Origin: Paralithodes platypus
Lineage: Eukaryota; Arthropoda; Malacostraca; Decapoda; Lithodidae
Assembly: GCA_032716605.1 (NCBI GenBank)
Contig: CM064517.1
Span: 25,063,308-25,127,307, forward strand
DNA length: 64,000 bases
Direction of reading: 5' to 3'
The position numbers and the translations under genes are program-made. Below, one piece after another: positions 18,926 to 29,061 of this stretch. The notes under the pieces are model-generated. The model saw only the letters and a program-made list of their open reading frames with translations, was not told the origin of the DNA and ran no database searches. The first letter of the stretch is position 1; each line of letters begins with the position of its first letter.

Positions 18926-20100
18926 GGTAGCCAGCCAGAACATGATAAAGAAACTGTGATCGTACTGAAAGTGATAGGTCACATAATGGAATAAACTGAC
19001 CTTTGGGTTTTGGTTGGACTGTGGGTGGGGAGTGTCGTCATATATATTGGGGGAGCTTAAAATATGAGAGAGAGAGAGAGCGAGAAAGTGTGTGTATATG
19101 TGTGTTGGGGAGAGAGAGAGAGAGTGTGTGTGTGTGTAACTGTGTGAATGAGAGAGAGAGATTCCACACATTGATTAGTGGTACTTAACAGACAGTATGA
19201 GGTTGAACCAGGAACGCAAGATAGAGTTAAGAGGAATAATCGTGTACCAGTAGTTGAAATAGATATGAATGAGCACTTAAGACGGATGCAAGCCCTGTGC
19301 GATGCTGACACTATCGAGCTAGTTCAGTAGATCATAATTATATCTCCAACTTGCGTGCCTTTTTGGGTCCGTGGCCGTATTTACATGTGTATTTACAATA
19401 ACCTTCACAACATTTTGCAAACACAGACAGACAGATACCCGGGGGTGATGCTAATACCTTGTTCTTCACACCTCAGGCGGCGCACAAGGTAAATATATAT
19501 ACTGTCTCTGTCGAAGGGTTTATGGGGGTCAGGGGAGAGAGAGAGACAGAGAGAGAGGGGGAAGAGGGAGAGAGTTACTGAGTTCATTTTTCCGTGTATG
19601 CGAGAAAGAAAAAAATTGTATTAGGGACACAGTGGGAGAGAAGAGAGAGAGGGGGGGGGGGAAAGGAGGGAGGAGGAGGAGGACAGAGTTACTTAGTTCA
19701 TTTTTGTGTGTATGCGAGAGAAAAAAAGTGTTTGTGTTAGTGACAGTGACAGAGAAGAGAGAGGCAGGGAGAGGGAGAAAGAGAGGGACAGGTGGAAGGA
19801 GATAGGGAGAGGAAGAAAAGGGAGCGAGAGAGAGAGAGAGAGAGGGGGGGGGGCTGGAGATAGGGAGAGGGAAAATGGGAACAGTTAGTTAATTGTTGCG
19901 TGTATATAGAAAAACAAGTTTGTGTGTGAGAGTGTACAAAGGAAAACAAGCAAAAACAGGTTTTGCGACCCCTCAAGGTTACTTGCCCTCCAAAATACTA
20001 CTGTTTCTAGGGTCCAACAATAGTTCAGAGAGATAGAGATGTGAAAACCAAATACCTAGCAGGGAAGGGGGACAATATTAAAGAAATAGCACAATTAAGG
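18926..20100. other. Gene-poor; GA/GT microsatellite-rich
   Basis: (GA)n and (GT)n tracts at 19065-19160, 19535-19580, 19630-19690 and 19800-19870. Apart from the short orphan frame at 19192-19330 nothing coding is supported. Confidence 0.55.
19192..19330 (+). pseudogene. Orphan coding-like segment
   Basis: Frame ending TAG 19328-19330 reads QYEVEPGTQDRVKRNNRVPV then VEIDMNEHLRRMQALCDADT and IELVQ. It has balanced, protein-like composition amid microsatellites, and an AG at 19190-19191 precedes it. It could be a terminal exon remnant of an unknown gene or a retroelement scrap. I do not recognise it. Confidence 0.25.
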
Positions 20101-20109
20101 AAATAATTT

Positions 20110-20520
20110 GTTCGTTTACAATGCAGTCAACCTTGTATTCAGAGCAAGGTGCTTGTCAAGGCGAACTTTGAAGGAATCAACGGTGTTGCAGTCTATAACA
20201 TCTCGGGGAAGTCCATTCTACAATTTGACGACTCAATTTTAAAAAGAAATTCTTGGATTCGTGTGAGTTGAATGATTTACCAATTATTTTGCAACCATTT
20301 CCCCGTGTGTAATTTGATCAATCGTAAATCTTTACTACAGTACATATTGCCGATGCCTCTGAGGATTTTAAAAACTTGAATTAGGTCGCCTCTTAATCTA
20401 TGCTCTGTTAGGGGGAACAGATGTAATTCTTCAAGACGTTCCTCATATGGTTTGTTCTTTAGACGGGTATCATTCTAGTGACTCAGCGTTGAACACTTTC
20501 CAGTTTGTCTATATCCTTTT
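20110..20520 (-). mobile_element. LINE 3' fragment (CR1/L2-like RT C-terminus)
   Basis: On the minus strand the frames give ERLEELHLFPLTEHRLRGDL then IQVFKILRGIGN, followed after breaks by WNxLP-type and DSFK-type remnants. RLRGDLIQVFKI is characteristic of the region after the RT domain in CR1/L2-like LINEs. Frame-shifted and dead. Confidence 0.8.
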
Positions 20521-20700
20521 GATAGTAAGGGGGTGTTGAGAGAGAGAGAGTGTGTGTGTGATAACGTATGAGAGAGAGAGAGAGGAGGGGGGTTGAGGGA
20601 AAGGAAAGGTTTTATGGAGTGATGGGGGGGGGGGGGGGGGAGAAAGAAGATAAGTTTTGTCAAGAAAGTACGAAGAGAGGATGTGGCCCAGAAGACAGGT

Positions 20701-20732
<32 letters not shown>

Positions 20733-20867
20733 AGAGAGAGTTGCATTGCTTTATATATATCACTGGCCACACAGATCTTACGGTCCTAGCGAGATCGTCA
20801 ATCCTATATTTAGTATATATAGTATACAGTATACTATATATATATATATATACGTAGGGTACATAGC
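20521..20867. other. GA/GT/AT microsatellites
   Basis: (GA)n, poly-G (20627-20640), (GT)n and a TATATA palindrome near 20815-20850. Confidence 0.7.
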
Positions 20868-21160
20868 ACCCGCCTTGCAACACAATCCCACCCCTACTCT
20901 GTGCAACTCTCCAAGCCAAGAGTGAAACGCTATTCTCAGACTTTCTTCTATTCAACTGCTGAGCTCTGGAACTCTCTTCCAGAATCAGTCTTTCCCTCTT
21001 CCTATGACTTAAATTGCTTCAAACTCCGTGTGTCCAAGCATTTTAGCTCGAACGTCCCTTGATTTCGGCCCTGTCACTCTTTGAAATCTGGGGGAGGCAC
21101 TCGTTGCAGGCAGTTATGCCTTTTGTGTCCCTCATTCACATAGAGAAAAAAAATATATAT
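20868..21160 (+). mobile_element. LINE 3' fragment
   Basis: Same family as 18545-18925: GCACCCGCCTTGCAACACAA through TATTCAACTGCTGAGCTCTG, then the tail CACTCGTTGCAGGCAGTTAT and GTGTCCCTCATTCACATAG. The coding remnant contains stops. Confidence 0.75.
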
Positions 21161-21484
21161 ACCGGTATATATATATACGGAGCGAGAGAGGAGGGGGAGA
21201 GGTAGGGATAGTTAGTTAGTTAGTGAAAGTTTGCCTGTGTATGAGAGAAAAAGTGTGTGTGTGTGTGTGTGTGTGTATAAGAGAGGGAGAGAGAGAGAGA
21301 GAAGATAAGAACAGAGAAAAAGAGAGATTAAAGATAAGTAGAGAGAGAGATTAGAGACAGATAGAGATAAAAGATAACCATATACAGTACATCCTCCCAC
21401 CAACTTGCCACCACCGTTACCATGACAACAGCTGATAACAAGCCGCGGGGTCTGTAGCACGCATATCTCCGCCACCCCAACATC
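21161..21484. other. Microsatellites
   Basis: (TA)n, (GT)n at 21252-21276 and GA-rich runs; nothing else. Confidence 0.6.
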
Positions 21485-21748
21485 TTAAGGGGAGAGGGGT
21501 TGTTTTTCTAGACCCCATCTCCTTCATGTTTAGCCCTATTAGTTTTCAGATTTTAAGATGTTTGCCCCACTAGTTTATCGATTTTAAGACCTTTCGCCCC
21601 ATATATTTTTCAATATTAAGACCTTTCGTGCTATATAGGTGTTGATATTTTTCCTGGCGAACGATAGTGAGCCTGTAATTTTGGAAGAGGCCGGGACATT
21701 TTTCTACCGAAAAATGGGGTCCAGAAAAAGTAACTACCTCCCCCTCAA
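21485..21748 (+). mobile_element. Family C element (internally deleted)
   Basis: TTAAGGGGAGAGG start, GACCCCATCTCCTTCATG, GTGAGCCTGTAATTTTGG, GGACATTTTTCTACCGA, then an early jump to the terminal CTACCTCCCCCTCAA. About 85 bp of the standard 3' part is missing. Confidence 0.75.
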
Positions 21749-21773
21749 GGTATTCGACGTCGGTCGACGCGCG

Positions 21774-21893
21774 GGAGGTTGGCTTCACTGTATTACCCTG
21801 ACACTCCCTCCTTAATATACTTCCTCCGAGGCCCTGGAGGTTGGCTTCACTGTATCACCATGACACTCCCTCCGTAATATACTTCCTCCGAGG
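21774..21893. repeat. Tandem duplication, about 61 bp
   Basis: Two adjacent copies of GGAGGTTGGCTTCACTGTAT ... ATACTTCCTCCGAGG with a few substitutions. Non-coding. Confidence 0.8.
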
Positions 21894-22696
21894 CTGGGTG
21901 GTAGCGAGGAAATAAGAGACATTGATAGATTGGAACGGACCGGAAGGAGAGGAGTAAAGAGAATGGAGAGAGAGGGGATGGAAAGAAGAGATGGAGAAGG
22001 GGGAAATAGAAGCAAAGGAGAGGGAAGAAGATGGGTTAAAAGAAGAGGTGGAGAACGAGGAGATAGAAATACAGGGAATAAGGAACATAAAGGAGAGAGA
22101 AGAAGATGGGTGGAAAGGAGAGGTGGACTGGTCTTACCATTGATGATACTAGTTAATTTACTGTAAAGGGCGTCATCCTTATCAACATGGTTATGTAGAG
22201 GCCAGTACACTAGGATATTTCTAGGATAGTTTTGCAGAAGAACGTAGGAACACAAGAAATATGGAAATCTGCAAAAGGCTTACTAATTCGAGGTCTATAC
22301 ATAACACATAATGGCTTAACCGAATGGTGTACTGGAATAGATTCACTTAATCTTTGACATAAATCATCATCCCACCTCCTTCCCACACGATCCAGTCTTA
22401 ATGGAACAGTCTAATTCCAGGAACGTCAAATCCCCTTACGTAACCCCTACTCTCGTTATCCATCCAAGATCATGTAATACCTACCACATCAAAACACTCT
22501 GAAACTAAGAATACTTGAAATTCTGAGAACTTTCGTGATGGATGTAGTGATGAAGGTACTAACGAGGGGGGGGGGGGGAGAGAGATAAGGGGAACAGATA
22601 AGACGTACTGAGGGGAGGATGGAAATAGCTGGGTCTAGGATGGGGAAGGGCAGTAGAGGGGGAAGAAATTGAGAACGGGGAAGAGGAGGTAGTAGT
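21894..22696. other. Purine-rich block and decayed LINE-like sequence
   Basis: 21930-22125 is GA-rich with one-strand purine bias. 22200-22300 has GAACGTAGGAACACAAGAAA and CTGCAAAAGGCTTACTAATT, resembling a tail repeat common in decapod LINEs (from memory, tentative). Poly-G at 22567-22579. Confidence 0.45.
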
Positions 22697-23027
22697 AAGT
22701 TAAAATAGGACTTCAGAGGCTATCAACCCTATTGGATTATTAACCCCTTCTGTACCGGCGACGTCTTTTTACCTATATTTTAGCTATATAGAGAGGATTT
22801 TGTGCAGTTTAAGAAGGATCTGTGGTAGTCAAAAGGGTCAAGTGAGATAGTTCGAAGCTTGTTAATTGCTGGAGGCCCTTTTGAAACTGAATAAGTTCGT
22901 CTAAATTAAGCTAGAATATAGTTAAATAGACGTTGCGGTACAGAAGGGGTTAAGCCACCACACTTTATATCAAGAATATCGTCAGGACTGGAGCCTCTCT
23001 GCGAAAACTCCAGTCCCTTCGGAGGAG
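22697..23027 (+). repeat. Interspersed repeat H, interrupted by a MITE
   Basis: GTTAAAATAGGACTTCAGAG...ATTGGATTAT before and AAGCCACCACACTTTATATC...GTCAGGACTGGAGCC after the family A insertion. The uninterrupted copies are 31926-32042 and 1205-1312 (minus). Confidence 0.8.
22740..22953. mobile_element. TTAA MITE, family A (best-defined copy)
   Basis: 214 bp. TTAACCCCTTCTGTACCGGC at the left, GCGGTACAGAAGGGGTTAA at the right, with TTAA duplicated at the exact target site inside repeat H. Inner arms AGAGGATTTTGTGCAGTTTA / AAACTGAATAAGTTCGTCTA. Confidence 0.9.
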
Positions 23028-23770
23028 GTATACAGAGTCGGGAGAGGGGAGATGGGTGAAGAGGAAGAGGTAGAGGGAGGTAAAGAGAGGAGAGGGGGAG
23101 AGATAAGGAAGGGAGAGAAAGAAGAGGGGGGAATAAGGAAGGGAGAGAGAGGTGGGAGATAATGGAAAAGCAGGAGGGGAGGGAACACGAACGAGAATGA
23201 GAGGGGAGGAATATGAATGAGAGAGGGGAAGGGAATGGGATGGAAAGTGGAAGATAATGGGAGGAGAGAAAGGTGGGTGAGAGAGAGGGAGAAGAGAGGA
23301 GGGAAGGGTAGGAGGAGGAGGTGGTAAAGAGCGGGAGGGGAGGGGGAAGGGGGGGGGGAGGAAGACGGAGGAGAGGGAAATGGAAGAGTATGAGAAGCAG
23401 AGATACTTACTGTATACTTATCGATGACAAGGGAGGAAGACGGGGGGGGGGGGGAGGGAAGGGGTGATAGAGATAGATAGAGAGAGAGAGAGAGAGAAGG
23501 GGGGGGGGGGGGGTGAATGGATGATTTGATTGTTTTATTGCGCGAAGTACAAATGGCTACACGAGTATCATGAATCCTTAAAAGGGCGAAGGTGCATACG
23601 CAATCTTCACCCTAATACAAAATAGAGGTGTTGGGGGAGGGGAGGTAGAGAGGGGTGTGGGGAAGGTAAGAGAGATAGAGAGGGGGGAGGGCAGGAAGAG
23701 GAGATAGAGAGGGGTGTGGGGAGGGAATGGGAGAAGAGAGGAGGATGGGGAGGGAGGGAGGGCGAGACAC
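23028..23770. repeat. Long purine-only-biased (GA/GGGA) block
   Basis: About 740 bp in which the + strand is almost all G and A, with poly-G runs at 23443-23453 and 23499-23512. Frames of Pro/Ser/Leu on the minus strand are artefacts. It lies just upstream of the first exon of the 24070 gene. Confidence 0.85.
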
Positions 23771-23800
23771 ACAAACACTCACTGACCAGCCCTCCGTGCA

Positions 23801-23812
23801 TCACATGACTCA
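23801..23812 (+). promoter_or_regulatory. Candidate overlapping E-box/M-box and AP-1 sites
   Basis: TCACATGA overlaps TGACTCA, 258 bases upstream of the ATG at 24070 and at the start of a CpG-rich segment. Motif match only; a proposal. Confidence 0.2.
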
Positions 23813-23886
23813 GTGTAGCCTTGGCAGTGAGTGAGAAGAGACACGCCGCTCGTCGCTATCGATTATCCCCTGTGTCGCAGCGAAGC

Positions 23887-24030
23887 ATGGCGGACCAGGC
23901 TTCGTTCGCGCCCATCCTCTCCCTCCCGCCGCCCCCTTACGCCCTTCCACCGCCCTCCCACGCCCCCAAACCCGCCTCTAGTGCCCCCGGAACTCTCTAT
24001 GAAGCCCCCGAGCTCACTAGGCTGCTGTGA
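23887..24030 (+). CDS. Upstream ORF (47 aa, proline-rich)
   Basis: ATG in good context (AAGCATGG) opens MADQASFAPILSLPPPPYAL then PPPSHAPKP and ends at TGA 24028-24030, 40 bases before and in the same frame as the main ATG at 24070. It contains PPPY, which matches the WW-domain ligand PPxY. It may act as a translation-regulating uORF, be a microprotein or be neutral. Codon use is GC-rich like the surrounding presumed 5' UTR. Confidence 0.35.
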   Translation: MADQASFAPILSLPPPPYALPPPSHAPKPASSAPGTLYEAPELTRLL

Positions 24031-24069
24031 GAGCCAGCGGTAGAGCTCCAATCAGCGGTTTATAGAGCC

Positions 24070-24116
24070 ATGGGAGCTTGTGTTGCTCGCTGCTTGCCGC
24101 TCTATGCTGACCCTAG
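24070..24116 (+). CDS. Unknown N-myristoylation-signal protein, exon 1
   Basis: ATG at 24070 in strong context (AGAGCCATGG) codes MGACVARCLPLYADP and ends in AG|gtgagt (24116/24117), a consensus donor in phase 2. M-G-A-C with a second Cys at position 8 fits an N-myristoylation plus palmitoylation signal, so the product would be anchored to the inner face of a membrane (inference). The split codon AG+G = Arg is completed by the exon at 62746, giving ADPR-YQPVRSRYLIEDDVVQ. The surrounding CpG-rich 250 bp looks like a first-exon/promoter region. I do not recognise the protein family. Confidence 0.6.
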
Positions 24117-24162
24117 GTGAGTGAGGCGGACTTACGACTATAAGATACCTGATATTTTATTT

Positions 24163-24208
24163 GTATTATTATTATTATTATTCTATTATTATTATTATTA
24201 TTATTTTA
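24163..24208. repeat. (TTA)n microsatellite
   Basis: Two runs of ATT/TTA separated by a C. Confidence 0.9.
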
Positions 24209-24287
24209 GCTTTTGTTGTTATTGTTAGCGTATTGTAGAGATTTTTCTCTCTCGCTCCGTAGTTTTTTCATTTACCCTTTCCGGAAA

Positions 24288-24502
24288 TTAACCCTTTGAA
24301 AATTATGACGTACTTTTGACCGTTTATTATGGCTATTATTGGACGATTGTATACAGTTTAGGAAGGATCTGTGGGACTTATCAGGGTGAAGACTATCTCC
24401 ATTAACCCTCTGACTTCCACATACCCTTCTTAATCTGAATACAATCGTCTAATAATAGCCAGAGCACAATACAAATGCGTACTCTGATCTTCAAAGGGGT
24501 AA
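24288..24502. mobile_element. TTAA MITE, family A
   Basis: TTAACCCTTTGAAAATTATG left, TTGGACGATTGTATACAGTT/CTGAATACAATCGTCTAATA inside, right CTTCAAAGGGGTAA. Confidence 0.75.
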
Positions 24503-24889
24503 GTGACTCGTTATATTTTTAATTACTCGCTATAACTCGCCTACTCCATACCCTACTCACTCCATAATCTACTCGTTTTGTTCACTCATTCATTTCGCTG
24601 TCAACTCATCTCATTCATTTGTCTATCATTACTCATTCCAATCATTTCGTTGTCTACTCATTTCATCCATTCGTCTCTCACTCATTATGAATAATTTCCA
24701 TTAATTTCGATGTCTTTTCATTTCATTAATTTGCCTCATCACGACTCATTCAATTAATTTCGTTGTCTATTAATTTAATTAATTTTACTCTCACTCTTCA
24801 CGACTCACTCATACATCACTCTCCATTCATAATAGTTTAATTTACTCAATTATCCACTGACTCACTACATAGCCTCATTATATCACTCC
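24503..24889. repeat. Degenerate CTCATTCATTTCGTTGTCTA repeats
   Basis: Diverged repeats of TCACTCATT / ATTTCGTTGTCTACTCATTT with roughly 40-60-bp spacing; the pattern resumes after the next MITE (25104-25390), so the MITE inserted into it. Confidence 0.6.
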
Positions 24890-25103
24890 TTAACCCTTTC
24901 AAGATCCGATGACGCATGTATTATTGGATTTGCTGGCTAGGATTAGACGATTTTATTCAGATTAGGAAGGGTATATGGAAGTCAGAGGATTAATTGAAAT
25001 AGTCTGTACCTTTCTAATTCCCAATGGTCATTCTTAAGCTATACAAATAATCGAATGATAGCCGGAATAAAATGTCAAAACACGTCACAAACCTCAAAGG
25101 GTG
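24890..25103. mobile_element. TTAA MITE, family A
   Basis: TTAACCCTTTCAAGATCCGA left, TTAGACGATTTTATTCAG inside, right CCTCAAAGGGTGAA (end degraded). Confidence 0.75.
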
Positions 25104-26324
25104 AACAAACTTAATCCATTGTTCATAATTCACTCCATTCAGAATTTACTCGCTCTATTTTCCAGTCATTTCACCACAATTCATTCCATTCACAATTGAC
25201 TCATTCTGTTGTTCACTCGCTTCTTGTTTAATCCACTCTATTCGTAATTTACTCTTGATTGTACATTTCTTCTTTCACTATTCATTCCCGCTGCTTTCAA
25301 CCCATTCATGATTTATTCATTCTTTAGTATATGTACTCCCTGCCCTTCTCCACTCTCTGACCACTCGTTAACTCTTCACAAACGTACTTAAAGAGAGAGA
25401 GAGAGAGAACACGAACAGGTCATCATCCTTCATTCAACAATTAACTGATCAATTATAATATATATATATATATATACACACACAGAGAGAGAGAGAGAGC
25501 GAGAGCAAACAGTTCATTATCATCCTTCATCCAAATTTATGAAAAATAGTGTATTTGTAACCGTACCTAAGCCCCACCGACCACCCTACATAGTACCAAG
25601 GTTGTATCTATGGACCTTGCATAGTACTACAGCTCTCCCTACTACGCCTTCATCCATCATTAATTCCTTATCTCTACAGCCGCCCTGCCTTATCTCCATA
25701 TCTTATCTCGCAGCCGGCTTACCTACTCGCTACCCCTTATTAGTTGCCTTGGTGTCATTCTAGCGGTGGCTCCAACTCGATTTGGGTATTCAAATTATTT
25801 GCGTTCATCTAGTTATATCCTTACTTTTTTTGTTTTGCTTATTCCCATGTTCACAATCAAAGGAGAAACAAATGCCTATATATATGATAATTTGAGTACA
25901 GATAATTTACTACCCGGTATATTTTCTGTGGAGTGATATGCTGCAAGAAGAACAATCGAGAAACTATCATGGATGAATGTAACTCCTCCAAATCAGGAAG
26001 AACAAATACGCACATGCGATTGACAACATTGATCGCATTTATTATTTATGTTGTTGATAGTGCACTTCGATTTACATTTAAAGGAGTATGTGGAAGACTA
26101 GGAGCATAGAAGGACGTTAAATGCAGTCTGACCATGTTCTCTCAAACTAAATTACCATCGCGGAATCAGCGTGTAGTACGAGTACGTATTGAAGGTGGTA
26201 TTTCAGTGGCTATAGAAAACGGAACCCAGTGGTGACGTCACAATGTAAACAAACCGTCTTGCCAGTCCCAACCTGGGAATATTTTATCTTAGATGAGTCG
26301 GGGGACACTTCGTCGACGTATACA
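25104..26324. other. Gene-free; degenerate repeats, microsatellites
   Basis: Continuation of the TCACTCATT-type repeat to about 25390, (GA)n and (TA)n to 25505, then AT-rich unique sequence. No supported exon. Confidence 0.5.
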
Positions 26325-26880
26325 GACTAATAACACACATAACAAAGCCACTCCAACAGCTTCCTCTATCTCCAACACCCCTTCTTCCCTTTCTCCACAC
26401 TTCAGAAAATAAGAAAAGTAGAATTTAGATACGAGGTGCCGTTGGAAAGGCTTACCCCTCAATGCCTTCACCTGACCTGAGATTATAAACCATCGATTAT
26501 ATTCACCGTATCTATAGTTATAATATTTGCTCTATGATATTATGGGTGGTTGGATTAAGGGGGGGGGGGGGGGGTAGCTAGCGTGCGTGTGTGTGGATCT
26601 TTGAAGTTTGTCATGGCTTATTGATCCGACTAGACTATGGGCGGGATTCTTATAAAACATGCATGAACTTTGAAGCGTGATCCGTGGCAGTTGTAAAGGC
26701 TTATCCCTCAATACCTTCACCTTCCATTGGCAGACTAATAACACACATGACAAAGCCACTCCAACACCCCTTATCCCCTTTCTACACTCTTCAGAAAAAT
26801 AGGAAAAGTAGAATGTAGATAAGAGGTGCAGTTGTAAAGGCTTATCCCTCAATACCTTCATCTTGCATTGGCATTCGCTC
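26325..26880. repeat. Duplicated block, about 150 bp (2.5 copies)
   Basis: GACTAATAACACACATAACA ... GAAAAGTAGAATTTAGAT ... AAAGGCTTACCCCTCAATGC occurs at 26325-26475 and 26730-26872, with a partial copy at 26690-26730. Poly-G at 26561-26574 lies between. Minus-strand frames are incidental. Confidence 0.7.
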
Positions 26881-27100
26881 AATAACCCTTACAGTACCGG
26901 TGCCGTCCTTTTAACTTTTATTCTGACTACTGTTAGACGATTTTATTCAGTTTAAAAAGAGCCTCCAGCAATTAACAGGCTTCGAACTATCTCACTTAAC
27001 CCTTTCTACTACCCCAGACCCTTCTTAAGCTACACAAAATCGTCTACATATAGCTAGAATAGAATTACTAATACATCGCCGGTACAGAAGCGGATAATTA
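26881..27100. mobile_element. TTAA MITE, family A (ends degraded)
   Basis: ATAACCCTTACAGTACCGGT left, TTAGACGATTTTATTCAG / CACAAAATCGTCTACATATA inside, GCCGGTACAGAAGCGGATAA right. Confidence 0.7.
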
Positions 27101-27119
27101 TATAATAGCATAGTATAGG

Positions 27120-27651
27120 TTAACCCTTTCAGTACCGGTGATGTCTTTTAATTTCAGCTACATTTAAACGAGTTTATGAAGCTTAGGATTTGTTTTTATT
27201 TGTGAGTGAGGAAGACAAAAGGCAGAACTGCCTGTAGCGAGTGCCTCCCCCATAGTTGAAAGAGTGACAGGGCCAAAATCAAGGGACGTTCGAGCCAAAA
27301 TGCCTGAACACACGGAGTTTGATGCAAATTAAGTCATAGGAGGAGGGAAAGACTGATTTTGGGAGAGTTCCAGAGCTCAGCAGTTGAATAGAAGAAAGAC
27401 AGAGTAACGTTTCACTCAGGATAGATGTATAGTAGCCCAAAAATGATTAATTGAGACCGATGACTTATTTTTATTTGATTTCAGCTACGTTTAGACGATT
27501 TTATGAAGCTTAGGAAAGTTATATTCTACAAGGTTTCATTGAGATAGTCTGTAACCTTCTAATGGGTAGACGTCCACCCTAACCTGAATAAGATCGCCTA
27601 GTAGTTGCCAGAACACAATGAAAAGGATGTCACCGGTACTGAAGGGGTTAA
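27120..27651. mobile_element. TTAA MITE, family A, split by a LINE fragment
   Basis: Left half from TTAACCCTTTCAGTACCGG (27120), right half to CACCGGTACTGAAGGGGTTAA (27651). Between them, about 27195-27430, sits a LINE tail. A segment with TTTCAGCTAC..TTTA.ACGA and TTTATGAAGCTTAGGA occurs on both sides of the insertion. Confidence 0.75.
27195..27430 (-). mobile_element. LINE 3' fragment nested in a MITE
   Basis: Minus-strand copy of the LINE tail also at 48790 and 53780 (AGACAAAAGGCAGAACTGCC, CAAAATGCCTGAACACACGG, CAGCAGTTGAATAGAAGAAA on the + strand). Confidence 0.75.
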
Positions 27652-27777
27652 GGTTGAGTTAGCCTGACCCATAGTAGTCGGTCAATATCCATAGTAGGCC
27701 TATAGGTTAAGGGGGATGGTGCAAGGGAGAACTTGTGTTAAATGACCCGCCTGTTAGTGTTGATTTCGATAGTGTAA

Positions 27778-28845
27778 AGGCCGCGTCATACAGAGGTCGA
27801 CCGCGACCCGACAGTAACCCGAAGGCAATGACTTGCACTTTTCACCCGAATTCACCCGAAGTCCCCGAATGAGACTCGTACCCCGACTATGACTAGAAAG
27901 CAATTTGAATGCTACCCAAGGGACTCGAATGCGTCTCGAATACGAGTCTATGTTATCCCGTATATTACTCGAAAATAACCAGAAGTTGAACGGAATTGAA
28001 TCGACCATGAGTCGAAAGCTAATCGACGGTGACCCGAGTAGCCGATACCAACCCGAGTTAAAACCGAATGAAAACCGAACCCCACCCGAAGTCAGGAACC
28101 CAACCGGAATGAAACCACTCCAAGCCGCTCCAACTGCACACAGGACTGCTTCACGTGGTTCCGCCCATCGGCTCGCGTTCGGGTTTGATTCGACTTGGCT
28201 TCGACTAGCCTTCGACTTACATTCTAGTCATTCGGATCACGATCGAGTAATCATCGAGTCTAATTAGAAATGTCGGACATGCATCGAGTCATTTTCTAGT
28301 AGTATTCGGGTATCCATCCAGTCATCATCCTGAAATTCGGGTCAGCATCGAGTAACAGTTGACTTTCGAACAAGTTTATGTAGGAATTTTCCACTGAGCA
28401 TCGAGTCTAATTCGGGTTACGGTCTACATCATCGGGTCTAAGTCCACTTAGGTTCGATCAATTCTGGTATGAATCGGGTTAAAAAAAATTACTCGAAAGT
28501 TACCCGAATAGGTCGAATGCGATCAGAATATGGTAGAATGTAAGCCGAATACGACTCGGATGTAAATCGAAGGTAACTCGAGGATTTTGTAAAGTTTTTT
28601 TGACCCGAACGCACTCGAGGATTTCCCAAAAGTTAACGCATACACTAACTTTTGGCCGACTCACCCGAACATTCGGGTGATGACCAGAGCATGACTAGAA
28701 CGACTCGAACATACCAGAATCATACCCGATGTCGCCCGATTATCGGGCCGAATACACTCGAACCGCAAAAATTTGAATTTTGTTTTGCAAGTCATTGCCT
28801 TCGGGTTACTGTCAGGTCGCGGTCGACCTCTGTATGATGCGGCCT
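27778..28845. mobile_element. 1,068-bp TIR transposon (PIF/Harbinger-like, non-autonomous)
   Basis: Both ends start AGGCCGCRTCATACAGAGG and are inverted copies over 59 bp with two mismatches; TAA flanks each side (27775-27777, 28846-28848). A TAA duplication fits PIF/Harbinger (TWA). The interior has no transposase; it is packed with CCGA/TCGA words, mainly CCGAA/TCGAA on the + strand near both ends and TTCGGG/ATCGAG in the middle (about 28160-28480). Chance frames exist but lack any recognisable domain. Confidence 0.8.
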
Positions 28846-28848
28846 TAA

Positions 28849-29061
28849 CGCTGGAGTACCGGTATGTGAATATATTCTGCTATTTGGCCGATACGGTTTC
28901 CGCCGGAGGTGGTGCTGAAGCTGGCTCCATTGCTAGAGTATAAAGTGGCTGGGGGAAGTTTAGAGAGCTGTTGCCACTCCTGACCATGAGGACTCTCACT
29001 TCACCTTAAAAGGAAGGTGTATATCTCTTGTGTTAGGAGTGCAATGACCTACAGTACCGGT
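28849..29061. other. Short unique spacer
   Basis: No feature recognised. Confidence 0.4.

Noticed and set aside
22982..24051. Pro/Ser/Leu-rich minus-strand frames upstream of the 24070 exon
   Set aside because: Complement of the GA-rich block or antisense to the CpG-rich first exon; no splice or start context.
28652..28837. Frames inside the 27778-28845 transposon as a transposase
   Set aside because: Too short, no DDE motif or helix-turn-helix; sequence is dominated by CCGA/TCGA words.
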